From RYN-230 sp963717125 (lineage in GTDB: Bacteria > Actinomycetota > Actinomycetes > Streptosporangiales > Streptosporangiaceae), in contig CAVQVG010000017.1 of assembly GCA_963717125.1 (NCBI GenBank), forward strand, positions 310,001-374,000: DNA of 64,000 nt. Reading direction: 5' to 3'. The position numbers were made by a program, and so were the translations under genes. Within the stretch, counting starts at the first letter, position 1. Each line of letters starts with the position of its first letter. The notes under the pieces were generated by a model. It saw only the letters and a program-made list of their open reading frames with translations. It made no database searches and was not told where the DNA came from. This document shows positions 7,981 to 17,587 of this stretch, in pieces.

Positions 7981-9103
7981 GTAACTCGCCAGGCTTGGCC
8001 GAGCCAGGATTCCGCTCCGGGCGGCGGGCCAGGCCGGCCGTCCAGGCCGCCGCGGTCACCAGCAGCGGAACGCCAGTGAACCGCAGCCCGGGCGCGCTGT
8101 CCTGCGCGGTCGCCAGCAGCGACCCGACGAAGACCAGGTACGAGCCGATGATGAGCGCCCCGGTGGCGCGCCGCACGCCGCCATCGCGGTAGGTGAACGC
8201 CATCGAGACGGCCGTCAGGCCGAGGTACCAGACCGCGATGAGCACCGAATGCACCGAAGGCGCGCCCAGCCCGATGATCGTGGCGGGCAGCAGCAGCCCG
8301 AAGGTCACGTTCAGCGTGTTGCTGTTCAGCGTGGTGCTCAGCATGGCCGCGCCGCGGCCACGCGCGGCCAGGTACACCGCGGCCACCGCGTTGGGCAGGC
8401 TGGTCACCGCGGCCAGCACCACGCCGCCGGTGACGATCTGCGGCACCCCGAAGTGGGCGCCCAGGGAGGTGGCCGAGCGTTCCATCAGCACGCTGGCCGC
8501 CACCACGATCAGCAGCGCCGCCGCCCCGACCACGACGTCCCGGCGGCGGCCGTGCGGCGGGTGGATGACCTCCTCGAGTTCCTGCTCCTCCTCGTGGATG
8601 GCCACAGCCAGCCAGTCCTCCCAGCGCCGGGCAACGGGCAGGCGGCCGAGCCGGGCCCGGCCCGCGCCGAGCAGCACCAGGTAGGGCAGCAGCACGGCGA
8701 GCGCCGCGGCCAGCCCGGCGCCGGACGGGATGCTGCCGGTCGTGGTGACCAGGCACACCACAGCTACCCAGAGCGCGACGATCCCGCCCAGCAGCACCAC
8801 CTTGCGGTGCAGCGCGATCCGGCCCGCCACCAGGGCGCCCAGGCCGAGCAGCGCGGCCAGGTTGAACACGTTGGAGCCGATGATGACGCCGGCGCCGACC
8901 TTCTGCTGGTGCGCGGCCAGCGCGCTGACCGCCGAGGTGATCTCCGGTGCGTCGGCGGCCAGCGCGGCCAGCATGCCGAGCAGCGCCTCGGACAGGCCCA
9001 GCCGTTCCCCGATCCGTTCCAGCCGGGTGACGAGCAGGTAGCTGGTGGCCAGGCTGACCGCCGCGCCGAAGCAGAACGCGACGATCTCAACGGGGACCGG
9101 CAC
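7424..9103 (-). CDS. Sodium/calcium exchanger-family membrane protein with long 3' tail
   Basis: The first 370 or so residues are a cation/Ca2+ exchanger with two alpha-repeats. AADAPEITSAVSALAAH and GSNVFNLAALLG form the first; VTSLPNAVAAVYLAARGRG and NSNTLNVTFGLLLPA form the second. About ten membrane segments surround a cytoplasmic acidic loop (HEEEQELEEV) that could bind Ca2+. The open frame then runs on for about 185 Arg/Pro-rich residues that are antisense to the PfkB-like gene and are unlikely to be genuine. The real end is probably near 7980, and a missed stop or indel is suspected. Start ATG 9103 lies 3 bp after the lipoprotein gene, implying an operon. Confidence 0.75.
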   Translation of the reverse strand: MPVPVEIVAFCFGAAVSLATSYLLVTRLERIGERLGLSEALLGMLAALAADAPEITSAVSALAAHQQKVGAGVIIGSNVFNLAALLGLGALVAGRIALHRKVVLLGGIVALWVAVVCLVTTTGSIPSGAGLAAALAVLLPYLVLLGAGRARLGRLPVARRWEDWLAVAIHEEEQELEEVIHPPHGRRRDVVVGAAALLIVVAASVLMERSATSLGAHFGVPQIVTGGVVLAAVTSLPNAVAAVYLAARGRGAAMLSTTLNSNTLNVTFGLLLPATIIGLGAPSVHSVLIAVWYLGLTAVSMAFTYRDGGVRRATGALIIGSYLVFVGSLLATAQDSAPGLRFTGVPLLVTAAAWTAGLARRPERNPGSAKPGELLSLPARPRPRRRAVRSRPGRPRRPGRRPRRAPRRAAACPARSSPAPRRAAGRLPRPRRTGTARAGHPGRPASPGRTWRPARPGRTPWPRRPLPGPPARTGRPRSRRRARPRWTRPAPERDAGPGCATAPGRPRGRWPARRPRRRNWPARRRHRSAARPAGRRSAPRRPCRTAACGTRPRTGRVPR

Positions 9104-9106
9104 GGC

Positions 9107-9682
9107 TCACCACGGGTTGGGCGTGGATGTCCCGTAGACCTGGTCCTGGAGCTGCCGGGCCGTGGTTGACGTGCCGCACACCGGCGGGGCCAGCTTGTCG
9201 TTGACCGCGGTCCAGTTGGACCAGGCGATCAGCGAGTACTGCAGCGCCTTCGGGTTCTTGTTCCCGGTGTTGGCCGGCACCCAGAGCGCGCCCTGCTTCA
9301 CCCAGGGCGTGCCGAACTCCAGGTAGTGCGTGCGGTGCCCGGCGATGGTGAAGGTCTGCGGGTACGGCCCGGGCCGGCTGTGCCCAGACCACCAGCTGGT
9401 GAAGTTGCTGGCGTCCGTCGGGTTGAGGCTGATCCGGCCGTGGCTGAACCAGTCCAGGCCAGTTCCTGGGCGCAGCCCAGCCTGGTCTATCGCGCACTGC
9501 ACCATCAGGGCGGGCGCGTCCGCGGCCCGCGCCCCGTACGGGTCGGCCATCGACGGGCTGGCGCTCGCCCGCGCGCTGGCCGGATGCTTGGGCGGGACTA
9601 CCGCGAAGTGGCAGCCGGCCAGGATCACGGCCGCGGCCAGGGCCGCGCCCGCGCGGCCGCTCCGTGCCAGCATCCGCCTCAT
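9107..9682 (-). CDS. Putative lipoprotein of unknown function
   Basis: This 191-aa protein has a lipoprotein signal: a positively charged start, a hydrophobic run and the lipobox LAGC (Cys about 24), so it should be lipid-anchored outside the membrane. A Ser/Ala/Pro-rich linker (about 30-48) precedes a domain with many aromatic residues (WFSHGRISLN, WWSGHS, HYLEFGTPWV). I do not recognise the domain. Two further Cys (about 63 and 170) could form a disulfide. It is the first gene of a pair with the exchanger, with 3 bp between them. Confidence 0.7.
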   Translation of the reverse strand: MRRMLARSGRAGAALAAAVILAGCHFAVVPPKHPASARASASPSMADPYGARAADAPALMVQCAIDQAGLRPGTGLDWFSHGRISLNPTDASNFTSWWSGHSRPGPYPQTFTIAGHRTHYLEFGTPWVKQGALWVPANTGNKNPKALQYSLIAWSNWTAVNDKLAPPVCGTSTTARQLQDQVYGTSTPNPW

Positions 9683-9833
9683 GCCCGCCTCTCATCCAGC
9701 GCCGTCGGTGTCCGCTCTCTTGTACCGTACGGCGGCCGGCCAAGTGCGAGTTATGCGCCAAAGTAGGCCTAGGACTGGGCGGTCGCGGCCGAGCGTGATC
9801 TACTCCAGAGTAGGGTTTCTGGGGAGGTGGGCC

Positions 9834-11378
9834 ATGGCGCTCGCGTTCTGGCGCCGCGCGGAGCAGGATCCGAGCTGGACCGCGCTCATCGAGCCGGACG
9901 GCACCCGGGTCACCGCGGGCGAGTTGCTGGCGCGGGTGAATCAGCTGACCCACGTGCTGCGCGCGCTGGGCCTGCGTCCCGGGGACGGCATCGCGGGCCT
10001 GCTGCCGAACGGCTCCCCGGCGCTGGAGGTCTACCTGGCCGCGCTCCAGGGCGGCTGGTACTACACGCCGGTCAACTGGCACTTCACCGCGCCCGAGATC
10101 GCTTACATCGTGGCCGACTGCGAGGCGAAGGCGTTCTTCGTGCATGAGCGGTACGCCGCGGCGGGCGGCGCCGCCGCGGACCAGGCCGGGGTCCCGCCCA
10201 GCGGGCGGCTCAGCTACGGCGAGGTGCCCGGGTTCACCCCGGTCCGTAACCTGCTGGCCGGCCAGCCAGCCAGCCTGCCCGCGGACCGCACGGCCGGCTC
10301 GAGCATGCACTACACCTCGGGGACCACCGGCCGCCCCAAGGGCGTCCGGCGCCCGCTCAGCGGGCTTGATCCCGACGAGGCGGCCGAGTTGACCGCGGTC
10401 CTCCTGCAACTTTTTGGCGTTCCTTCTGGTCAACCGAACGTGCACCTGGTTACCTCACCGAACTATCACACTGCGGTCACCCTGTTCGGCGCGTCCGCCA
10501 TCCACCTCGGCCACACGCTGGCGTACATGGACGCATGGGACGCGGAGCAGGCGCTGGCCTGTGTCGAGCGGTACCAGGTGACCAGCACGCACATGGTGCC
10601 GACGCACTTCAAGCGGATGCTGTCGCTGCCCGAGGAGACCCGGCGCGGGTACGACCTGTCCTCGATGCGCTGGCTGCTGCACGCCGCCGCGCCCTGCCCG
10701 GTGCCGCTCAAGCGGGCCATGCTCGACTGGTGGGGACCGGTGGTGTACGAGTATTACGCGGCCACCGAGGGCGGCGGCACGCTGGCCACCCCGCAGGACT
10801 GGCTGGAGCGCCCGGGCACGGTGGGCCGGGCCTGGCCGGTCAGCCAGGTGATGATCGCCGACGAGGACGGGACCGAGTGCCCACCCGGCAAGCCCGGGAC
10901 GGTGTACCTCCAGATGGGCCTCGACTTCGAGTACAAGGGTGACCCGGCCAAGACCGAGGCGGGCCGCCTGCGCGGCTTCTTCACCGCCGGGGACATCGGC
11001 TACCTGGACGAGGACCGGTTCCTGTTCCTCTGCGACCGCAAGTCGGACGTGATCATCTCCGGCGGGGTGAACATCTACCCGGCCGAGATCGAGGCCGAGC
11101 TCATCATGCATCCAGCCGTGGCCGACGTGGCCGTGTTCGGCATTCCCGACGACGAGTGGGGGGAGCGGGTGCTGGCCGTGGTGCAGCCCGCGCCAGGCCA
11201 GCCGCCCGGCCCGGCGCTGGCCGCGGACATCCTCGCCTCGCTGGACGGGAAGCTGGCCCGGCTGAAGTGGCCGACCACCATCGACTTCACCGCCGAGCTG
11301 CCCCGCGACCCGAGCGGGAAACTGGTCAAGCGCCATCTCCGCGAGCCGTACTGGCAGGCCGCCGGGCGGTCGATCTAG
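9834..11378 (+). CDS. Acyl-CoA synthetase (AMP-binding, FadD-like)
   Basis: This 514-aa enzyme activates a carboxylic acid to its acyl-CoA through an acyl-adenylate. Conserved motifs appear in order: the P-loop HYTSGTTGRPKG (about residues 158-169), YEYYAATEGGG (about 305), GDIGYLDEDRFLFLCDRKSD (about 385-405) and the C-terminal PRDPSGKLVKR with the catalytic Lys. Length is normal for FadD13/FadD4-type enzymes. The acid substrate is not readable; fatty, aromatic or steroid-side-chain acids are possible. ATG 9834 is preceded by GGGGAGGTGG. The 3' end overlaps the convergent LysR gene by 4 bp in a shared CTAG. Confidence 0.9.
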   Translation: MALAFWRRAEQDPSWTALIEPDGTRVTAGELLARVNQLTHVLRALGLRPGDGIAGLLPNGSPALEVYLAALQGGWYYTPVNWHFTAPEIAYIVADCEAKAFFVHERYAAAGGAAADQAGVPPSGRLSYGEVPGFTPVRNLLAGQPASLPADRTAGSSMHYTSGTTGRPKGVRRPLSGLDPDEAAELTAVLLQLFGVPSGQPNVHLVTSPNYHTAVTLFGASAIHLGHTLAYMDAWDAEQALACVERYQVTSTHMVPTHFKRMLSLPEETRRGYDLSSMRWLLHAAAPCPVPLKRAMLDWWGPVVYEYYAATEGGGTLATPQDWLERPGTVGRAWPVSQVMIADEDGTECPPGKPGTVYLQMGLDFEYKGDPAKTEAGRLRGFFTAGDIGYLDEDRFLFLCDRKSDVIISGGVNIYPAEIEAELIMHPAVADVAVFGIPDDEWGERVLAVVQPAPGQPPGPALAADILASLDGKLARLKWPTTIDFTAELPRDPSGKLVKRHLREPYWQAAGRSI

Positions 11379-12313
11379 CTCGCGTCCGCGGGGCGGTCCG
11401 TCCCGGCGCTCTGGCCGAGCACGTCGAGCAGCCGGGCGATGGCTGGCGGCTCCGGGCCCTCGCCGTAGGTCACCGCGAGCACCTCGCGGTGCGATCCGGG
11501 CAGCACGGCGGTCTGCACACCCGGATGCCGGGCCGCCCGGAGCGCGAGGCCGGGCAGCGTGGTGACCCCCAGGCCGGCCGCCACCAGCGCCTGCACAGCC
11601 ACGAAGTCATCGGTGGTGAACGCGATCTTCGGCGAGAAGCCGGCCAGCTCGCACTGCCAGACCAGGTAGCTGCGGCAGCGCTCGCAGCCACCGATCCACC
11701 GCTGGTCCGCGTACTCGGCCAGGTCCGGCCGCGCCGGCAGCGGCTGCGCGTCGCCGCCACCCGGGCCCCGGGTCACCAGGTGGATCGGGTCGTCCAGGAT
11801 CAGCCGGGACCGGGTGCCGTCCGCCGCGTCGCCGGGCGGGCCCGCCGCCACGCCGTCCTGGTAGTGCCGGAACACCAGCGCGACGTCCACGTAGCCCGCG
11901 CGCAGCATGTGCAGCGCCTCCGGCGGCTCGGCCTCGGCCAGGCTGAGGTCCAGGCCCGGGTTCTCGGCCTCCAGCCGGGTCGCCGCCGCGGGCACGATCG
12001 TGCTCAGCGCGGACGGGAAGGCAGCCAGCCGGATCCGGCCCGCCCGCAGGCCGACGTGCGCGGCCAGTTCGTTCTCGGCCGCGTCCAGCCGGCCGAGGAT
12101 TTCCTCGGCCCGCTCGGCCAGCAGCCGCCCGGCGTCGGTGAGCCGGATCCCCCGGCCGGCCCGCTGGGTGAGCAGCGCGCCGGTTTCCGCTTCCAGCCGG
12201 GACAGGTGATGGCTGACCGAGGGCTGCGCGTAGTTCAGCGCTCGCGCCGCGGCGGTCACCGAACCATGCCGGGCCACCGCGACCAGCACGCGCAGCCTGG
12301 TCACGTCCAGCAT
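11375..12313 (-). CDS. LysR-family transcriptional regulator
   Basis: This 312-aa regulator has the LysR helix-turn-helix (HGSVTAAARALNYAQPSVSHHLSRLEAETG, residues about 16-45) and a periplasmic-binding-like effector domain (about 93-300). The effector domain contains an unusual cluster of three Cys in GGCERCRSYLVWQCELAG, which could bind a metal or sense redox; this is only a suggestion. It converges on the acyl-CoA synthetase gene, and the two stops share CTAG. Its target may be that gene or one elsewhere. Start ATG 12313 gives the normal family N-terminus. Confidence 0.87.
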   Translation of the reverse strand: MLDVTRLRVLVAVARHGSVTAAARALNYAQPSVSHHLSRLEAETGALLTQRAGRGIRLTDAGRLLAERAEEILGRLDAAENELAAHVGLRAGRIRLAAFPSALSTIVPAAATRLEAENPGLDLSLAEAEPPEALHMLRAGYVDVALVFRHYQDGVAAGPPGDAADGTRSRLILDDPIHLVTRGPGGGDAQPLPARPDLAEYADQRWIGGCERCRSYLVWQCELAGFSPKIAFTTDDFVAVQALVAAGLGVTTLPGLALRAARHPGVQTAVLPGSHREVLAVTYGEGPEPPAIARLLDVLGQSAGTDRPADAS

Positions 12314-12377
12314 TCAGCAAGTATAGATCCGCTCGATTTGTGCGGCACTTTTCGGGTGCCGGACCTATCTGACCAGA

Positions 12378-13373
12378 TCAGCTGCAGCCGTGATAGGTGG
12401 CGTGATATCCGGACGGAGGCGGGGCGATCAGGTAGACGCCACCGCTCCGGCGCAGGTACAGGACGATCCGCCAGGTTGTGCACGAGGCGTGGTTCGGGCT
12501 GGCCGTCGGGGCCTGGTGGCTGGTGAACGTCACGGCCGCGATCAGCGCGTCCTGGCTGCTGGACAGGCCGACCAGCAGGGCCGACGAGTCGTGCGTGGTG
12601 CGGTAGCCCCGGCCGAACTCGGCCCGGGTCAGGTGGTGCCACCGCTCAAACAAGCTGGAGTACTCCAGGTACTCACGGTGGTTCACCGCCGCGAAGTAGC
12701 TGTCCAGGAAGCCGGCCACCTGCTGGGCGTCGGCCCGCCGGGCCAGCGCCTGGCTGACCGACACGATGCCGCGCCGGGAGGTGGGGATGGGCGTGATGGT
12801 AGAGCCCGACGGGCGAGGTGAACCGGCCGGCCGGGGCGCCGGGCGCTGGGCCGATCCTCCTGGGCTGACCCCGCTGGCCGTGGCCGGCTGGCGGCCCGCC
12901 CGTGGCCCGCTGCTGCCCGCCATCCAGGCCGCCGACCCGGCCGCGATGACGACGGCGACCAGGGCCGCGGCGAGCAGCGTGCGGCCGGAGGCGGGGGCCG
13001 TCCCGGGGCGTAGCCCTGGTTCGCTGACGGCCGGCGGCTCGGGCCGCTGATCGAAGTCGGCCAGCCAGGTGGTGGGCAGGGAGATGCTGGGCGGCTCCGG
13101 GGCCGCCGGCCGGGCGGCGGTGGCCTGGGCGGTGCCCGGGCCGGCCAGCGGGGCGTTAACTGGCTGCGCCTGGTCGCCCTGCGCCGCCCCGATCTGGTCG
13201 CCCTGCGCCGCCCCGATGTGGTCGCCTCGTGCCCCGATATGGTCGCCTGGCGCGGCCCCGACCTGGGCGGCGGCCAGCTCCGGCGGCGGGGTCCGGCGGA
13301 CGGCGGCCCCGCAGTGCGTGCAGTAAGTCCGCGTGCCGCTCACCGGCGTTCCGCACGCCGTGCAGAATCTCAT
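12378..13373 (-). CDS. Zinc-ribbon membrane protein with C-terminal extracellular domain (paralogue A)
   Basis: This 331-aa protein begins with a zinc ribbon (CTACGTPVSGTRTYCTHCG, two CxxC pairs). A disordered linker follows with 8-residue repeats of the GDHIGAA/GDQIGAA type, then one membrane helix (about 132-152), a Pro/Ser-rich stalk and a conserved outer domain of about 115 residues. That domain starts FLDSYFAAVN and ends in a Cys. The same domain recurs in the proteins at 17588-18670 and 19938-20906, and its length and start suggest an NTF2-like fold. Function is unknown; a sensor or envelope role is possible. It follows the zinc-ribbon gene at 13380 by 6 bp and is probably co-transcribed. 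Confidence 0.75.
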   Translation of the reverse strand: MRFCTACGTPVSGTRTYCTHCGAAVRRTPPPELAAAQVGAAPGDHIGARGDHIGAAQGDQIGAAQGDQAQPVNAPLAGPGTAQATAARPAAPEPPSISLPTTWLADFDQRPEPPAVSEPGLRPGTAPASGRTLLAAALVAVVIAAGSAAWMAGSSGPRAGRQPATASGVSPGGSAQRPAPRPAGSPRPSGSTITPIPTSRRGIVSVSQALARRADAQQVAGFLDSYFAAVNHREYLEYSSLFERWHHLTRAEFGRGYRTTHDSSALLVGLSSSQDALIAAVTFTSHQAPTASPNHASCTTWRIVLYLRRSGGVYLIAPPPSGYHATYHGCS

Positions 13374-13379
13374 CGCCGG

Positions 13380-14973
13380 TCAGCCGAACTTGACCACGAC
13401 GTCGTCCGCGCTGTCGGCACTGATTCCGGGCGCGTCCGGGGCACTGACCGCGGCGCCGGTGCCAGCCAGCGTGGCGCTGTGCATGGCCGCCACGAGAGCC
13501 CGGGCGGACTCGAACCACAGCGCCCGCTGGATGTCTCCGCCTCGCCTGGTCAGGTGCTGCACGGTGCGGCCGATGCTGAGCAGCATGAGCCGGGCCGGGG
13601 ACATCCGGACAAAGAACGTCCAGCCCACGTACAAGTCGCGGCCATGCGGGAAACAGGAGATATAACCGCTGAACCGGCCGCGGCGCAGCTCAAGATAGTC
13701 ACGCGCGCTCTCCCGCGGCGGCGACACCGCCCGCACCTCCAGCGAATCGAGCGGTGCGTCATGGTCCCGGAAAGCCATGGCAATATGCTCGAATGCCGTG
13801 GTGCTGGCGTCGGCGCTGCTTTCCACCAGCATCGTCCATTGTCCCAGCAATGCCGGAACCGGGATGATCCAGAATAGGATGGCCAGGGCCAGCGCCGCCA
13901 GCCACAGGCTGTCTATTTCCAGCTTGAGCGCGCCGTGCAGGCCCATCCCGGTGAAACCGAGAATCAGGAAAACGATCAGCAGGAGCGTCTCGGTCAGCGC
14001 ATAGATCCCGGCGAACACGGCCGCCTGCCGGACGACCCGGAGCAGGAACCGGGTGTTCCCGGCCGGGTCCAGATTCGCCTGGCCGGTCAGCCGGGTGCGG
14101 TGCAGCGAACGGTCGGCCAGCCCGCCCGGCTGGCTGGCCGGCGGGCTGGGCCGCCCGCGCCGCTGGGCCGGTATGGTCAGCCGCCCGGGCGGCCCAGCCG
14201 GCCCGTCAACCTGCCGGGCCGGGATGACCAGCACCTCCGGTTCGGCGTGATCGGTGGCTTCGTCGTCCGGCCCGGGCTGCCCATCCGCCCCGGCGTCGTC
14301 ACCGGCTTCCATGGTCGGGTCGAGCGGCCCGCCCGCTCCGCCCACGTCGTCGGCTTCCGCCTCCGGATGGAGCGTCCCAGCCGGTCCGCCCAGGTCGCCG
14401 GCTTCCGCCTCCGGATCGAGCGTCCCGCCCGCTCCGCCCAGGTCGCCGGCTTCCGTGGCCGGATCCGTTCCGGCGTCCGTTCCAGGCTGGTCCGTGGCCT
14501 GCGTGCCTGGGTCGAGTCGCCTGCCTGGTCTGGGCCGCGGCGCCGTCCGGTGCCGGAGCCAGCTGACCATTCGACGCGGTGCCGGGAGACGCGGTGCCGG
14601 TTGATGGGGTGCCGGTTGATGGGGTGCCGGTTGATGGGGTGCCGGGTCCGGCCGCGGCCGGAACCAGCATCGGGTCGGCCGCTGCTGCCACCCAGTCCCG
14701 CGCGGCCAGGGCATCCGCGGCCGCCGGAGCCGACCCGGCTGGTGTGCCCAGCGTGGGTACCAGGCCCAGGCCCAGTTCCAGCTGCGGGGGACCGTCCGGT
14801 TCCGCGGGCACGGCCGGCGGGATGGGCTCTGCCGCGGTATCCGGCTGCGCGGATTGGCCGCGTTCGGGACCCCGCGCCGCGGGCACGGCCGGCGTGGTGG
14901 GCCGCCCGCAATTGCCGCAAAAGGCATCGCCGGCAAACAGCCCCTCACCGCAGCTGACGCATTTCTCCCACAT
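13380..14973 (-). pseudogene. Zinc-ribbon membrane protein B, frameshifted in its linker
   Basis: The N-terminus (MWEKCVSCGEGLFAGDAFCG, a zinc ribbon starting at ATG 14973 behind GGGGAGGGG) is in one frame; the rest is in another. The second part carries an acidic Gly/Asp/Glu repeat linker, two membrane helices (about 310-335 and 345-370 of the longer frame) and a C-terminal domain with FSGYISCFPHGRDLYVGW. The switch lies in low-complexity DNA around 14500-14560. The complete product would be about 530 residues. The outer domain differs from the other three zinc-ribbon proteins. A sequencing indel, real decay or a tolerated frame change in a disordered linker are all possible. Confidence 0.65.
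14595..14643. repeat. 15-bp tandem repeat in linker of zinc-ribbon gene B
   Basis: Three copies of GGTGCCGGTTGATGG-type units lie head to tail. They encode STGTP repeats in the N-terminal frame and PAPHQ repeats in the other frame. Confidence 0.7.
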
Positions 14974-15118
14974 AGGCCGACCCCTCCCCAGTGCCGGGCT
15001 TATCGGGCATGCGACACACCCGGTCCGCCGCGCCATAGGTAATTTACCAACTCCCGGATCAGCAGTAGGCGATCATGCTCAACCCCACGGCCCAGTCGCC
15101 AGATTAAAGGGATAGACC

Positions 15119-15172
15119 CTCGTGATCAAACGATTGGTGTCGCTATAGCGACACCAATCGTTTGATCACGAG
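15119..15172. repeat. 54-bp perfect palindrome, copy 1 of a dispersed hairpin
   Basis: A 27-bp arm and its exact reverse complement meet without a loop (centre GCTATAGC at 15142-15149). It lies 14 bp beyond the stop of the MMPL gene, so it could form a terminator-like hairpin for that transcript. Its central 49 bp recur at 58758-58806 with one base change, which marks it as a repeat family rather than an ordinary terminator. Confidence 0.85.
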
Positions 15173-15186
15173 TTGCAGGGGGTGGG

Positions 15187-17427
15187 TTAGCGGGTGGCGG
15201 GGACTCGGACGGAGGAGGACGGGGGTTCGGGGCTGGGGTCAGCCTCGATCAAGGCGGTGGCGGGCAGGATGCGGGCCACCGGGCCGGGCAGCCACCAGTT
15301 CGCCTTGCCGAGCAGTTCCATCACCGCGGGCACCAGCACCATCCGCACCACGGTCGCGTCGATCAGCACGGCCACGGCCAGCCCCAGGCCGACCTGCTTC
15401 ACCGAGACGTCCGCGCCGAGCACGAAGGACAGGAAGACCACCACCATGATGGCCGCGGCTGCGGTGATCACCCGGGCGGTGCGGGCCAGGCCGGTGGCCA
15501 CCGAGGCGGCGTTGTCGCCGGTCGCGTCGTAGCTCTCCCGAATCCGCGACAGCAGGAAGACCTCGTAGTCCATGGACAGTCCGAACAGGATGACGAACAG
15601 GAACATCGGCACCCAGGTGGTCACCGGCATCTTCTCCGGGAACCCGAACAGCCGGCCCAGCCAGCCGTCCTGCACGATGAGGACGAGGACCCCGTACGCG
15701 GCCGAGATCGACAGCAGGTTCATCAGGGCCGCCTTTACCGCCACGGTGACCGAGCGGAACATGACCAGCAGCAGCACCATGGACAGTGCGATCACAACGC
15801 CGATCAGCCAGGGCAGCCGCTGGCCGACCAGGTTGGCGAACGACACGTTGCCGGCGTTCGGGCCGGTCAGGTAGGCGCGGATGCCGGTGCCCGCGGTGGC
15901 CTGCGGGAGCACGTGCCAGCGGAGCTGGTTGACCAGCGCATTGGTGGCCGCGTTCTGCTCGCCGGTAGTCGGGTAGGCGATCATCATGGCCGCCTCGCCG
16001 TCCTGGCTGACCCGCGCGGGGGTGACCCGCGCGATGCCCGGGGTGGCCGCGATGGCCGCGCGCAGCTGGGTCGTGCTGGCGGTACGGGACGGCAGCGCGG
16101 CCGCCACGATCAGCGGCGCATCGAAGCCGGGGCCGAAACCCTTGGCCATGGTGGCGTAGCTCGCGTACCCCATGGTCCCGCGGGCCTGGCTGGACTCGTC
16201 GGGCATGCTCAGCTTCATGCCGAGCGCCGGCGCGGCCAGGGCCAGGATCAGCCCGGCGGACAGCACCGCGGCCACGGCCGGACGGCGCTGGATCATCGCC
16301 GCCCACCGCTCGGCTGCGGGGCGCTCCGGTGCGTGGGCCGACCGCTTGCGCCGGCTGAGCCACCTGGGCGGGTGCACGCGTGAGGGCCGGGCCAGCCTGC
16401 TGCCGGTGAAGCCGAGCAGCGCGGGCAGCAGGGTGAGCGAGCCGAGCAGCACCATCGCGACCGTGGCGGCGGCCGCGATGGCCACCCCGTTCATCAGGGA
16501 CTCGCGCAGCACCAGCAGCCCGAGCATCCCGATGATCACGGTCGTGCCCGCGACGAGCACGGTCCGGCCCGCGGTCCGCATGGCCTGCACCGCGGCGTCC
16601 TCCGGCGGGCGGCCGCCGCGCAGCCCCTCGCGGAACCGGGTGACGATGAACAGCGCGTAGTCCACGCCCACGCCGAGGCCGATCATGGACGCGACGATCG
16701 GGGAGAACGACGGCGCCGGGACGATGTGCCCGAGCAGCGCGATCAGGGACAGCCCGGCCCCGATGCCGAGCACCGCGGTGAGCACCGGCAGCCCCATGGC
16801 CAGCAGCGAGCCGAACGCGATCAGCAGCACGATCGCGGCGGCCAGCACGCCGATGCCCTCGGTCGGCCCACCGTATGGCGTCTCGGCCTGGTCGACCACG
16901 TCGCCGCCCAGGGCGAAGGTCACCCCGTGCCCGGACGCGGCCCGCGCATCGTGCATCAGCGACAGCGCTTCGGCGTTACTGATGCTGCTGCCCGGCACGC
17001 CGAACTGGACGGTGGCGAACGCGATGTGCCCGTCGGCCGAGATCTGCCCAGGTGCCTGGTACGGGCTGCCCACCGCGGTGACGTGCGCGGCGTGCGCGAA
17101 CGGGACCAGCGCACTGGTGACCCGGGCCCGGACCGCCGCCGAGCTGACCGGCGCCGCGGACCGGATGGCCAGTGTCAGCGTGTCCCCGGACTGCGGGTGG
17201 AAGTGCTGGTTCAGCAGGGTCTGCCCGGGGTCGTTGCCGGTGAAGTTGTTCTGGGCCGGCGCACCGAAGCCCATCCACAGAGTGATCAGGCAGGCCACCC
17301 CGACGAGCCAGGTGACCAGGGTGAGCCAGCGGTGCCGGTAGCAGGCGCGCCCGAGCGGGCCGAGGATCCCGGGACGGAGCGTCCCAGGGGTGCCGCCGGG
17401 GCGGAGCGCGGTGGATGAGCCAGGCAT
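15187..17427 (-). CDS. MMPL/RND-family transporter
   Basis: This 746-aa inner-membrane protein follows the MMPL plan. It has one N-terminal helix (about 33-55), a large outer domain (about 60-200), a five-helix bundle with sterol-sensing-like character (about 205-370), a second outer loop (about 400-545) and a second bundle (about 550-720). Proton-relay motifs GLGVDYALFIVTRFREGL and GLSMDYEVFLLSRIRESYD are present in the two halves. Members export lipids or other hydrophobic molecules using the proton gradient; the cargo is unknown. ATG 17427 follows AGGAGA. A dispersed 54-bp palindrome lies just behind its stop, and zinc-ribbon genes flank it. Confidence 0.88.
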   Translation of the reverse strand: MPGSSTALRPGGTPGTLRPGILGPLGRACYRHRWLTLVTWLVGVACLITLWMGFGAPAQNNFTGNDPGQTLLNQHFHPQSGDTLTLAIRSAAPVSSAAVRARVTSALVPFAHAAHVTAVGSPYQAPGQISADGHIAFATVQFGVPGSSISNAEALSLMHDARAASGHGVTFALGGDVVDQAETPYGGPTEGIGVLAAAIVLLIAFGSLLAMGLPVLTAVLGIGAGLSLIALLGHIVPAPSFSPIVASMIGLGVGVDYALFIVTRFREGLRGGRPPEDAAVQAMRTAGRTVLVAGTTVIIGMLGLLVLRESLMNGVAIAAAATVAMVLLGSLTLLPALLGFTGSRLARPSRVHPPRWLSRRKRSAHAPERPAAERWAAMIQRRPAVAAVLSAGLILALAAPALGMKLSMPDESSQARGTMGYASYATMAKGFGPGFDAPLIVAAALPSRTASTTQLRAAIAATPGIARVTPARVSQDGEAAMMIAYPTTGEQNAATNALVNQLRWHVLPQATAGTGIRAYLTGPNAGNVSFANLVGQRLPWLIGVVIALSMVLLLVMFRSVTVAVKAALMNLLSISAAYGVLVLIVQDGWLGRLFGFPEKMPVTTWVPMFLFVILFGLSMDYEVFLLSRIRESYDATGDNAASVATGLARTARVITAAAAIMVVVFLSFVLGADVSVKQVGLGLAVAVLIDATVVRMVLVPAVMELLGKANWWLPGPVARILPATALIEADPSPEPPSSSVRVPATR

Positions 17428-17587
17428 GTCGGTCTCCTACGAGCCGGAGGAGTGATGGCTCTTCCGATCCTGGTCGCCGGCGCCGCCCAGCACGTCCGGC
17501 CGGCGGAGCACTTTCACCGCCGTCAGACCCCCCGGGCGTACTCCGCGTGGAGTAGCCGTGCTGCTCCCCACGGAGGCAGTGCCCAGG

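Noticed and set aside
15037..15118. Possible RNA gene or leader between zinc-ribbon gene B and the palindrome
   Set aside because: No tRNA-like or conserved structure could be read; the region is only the promoter of the upstream minus-strand gene.
17539..17554. Near-palindrome TACTCCGCGTGGAGTA upstream of the MMPL gene
   Set aside because: It is short, has one mismatched centre pair and lacks a second site; such sequences are frequent in GC-rich DNA.
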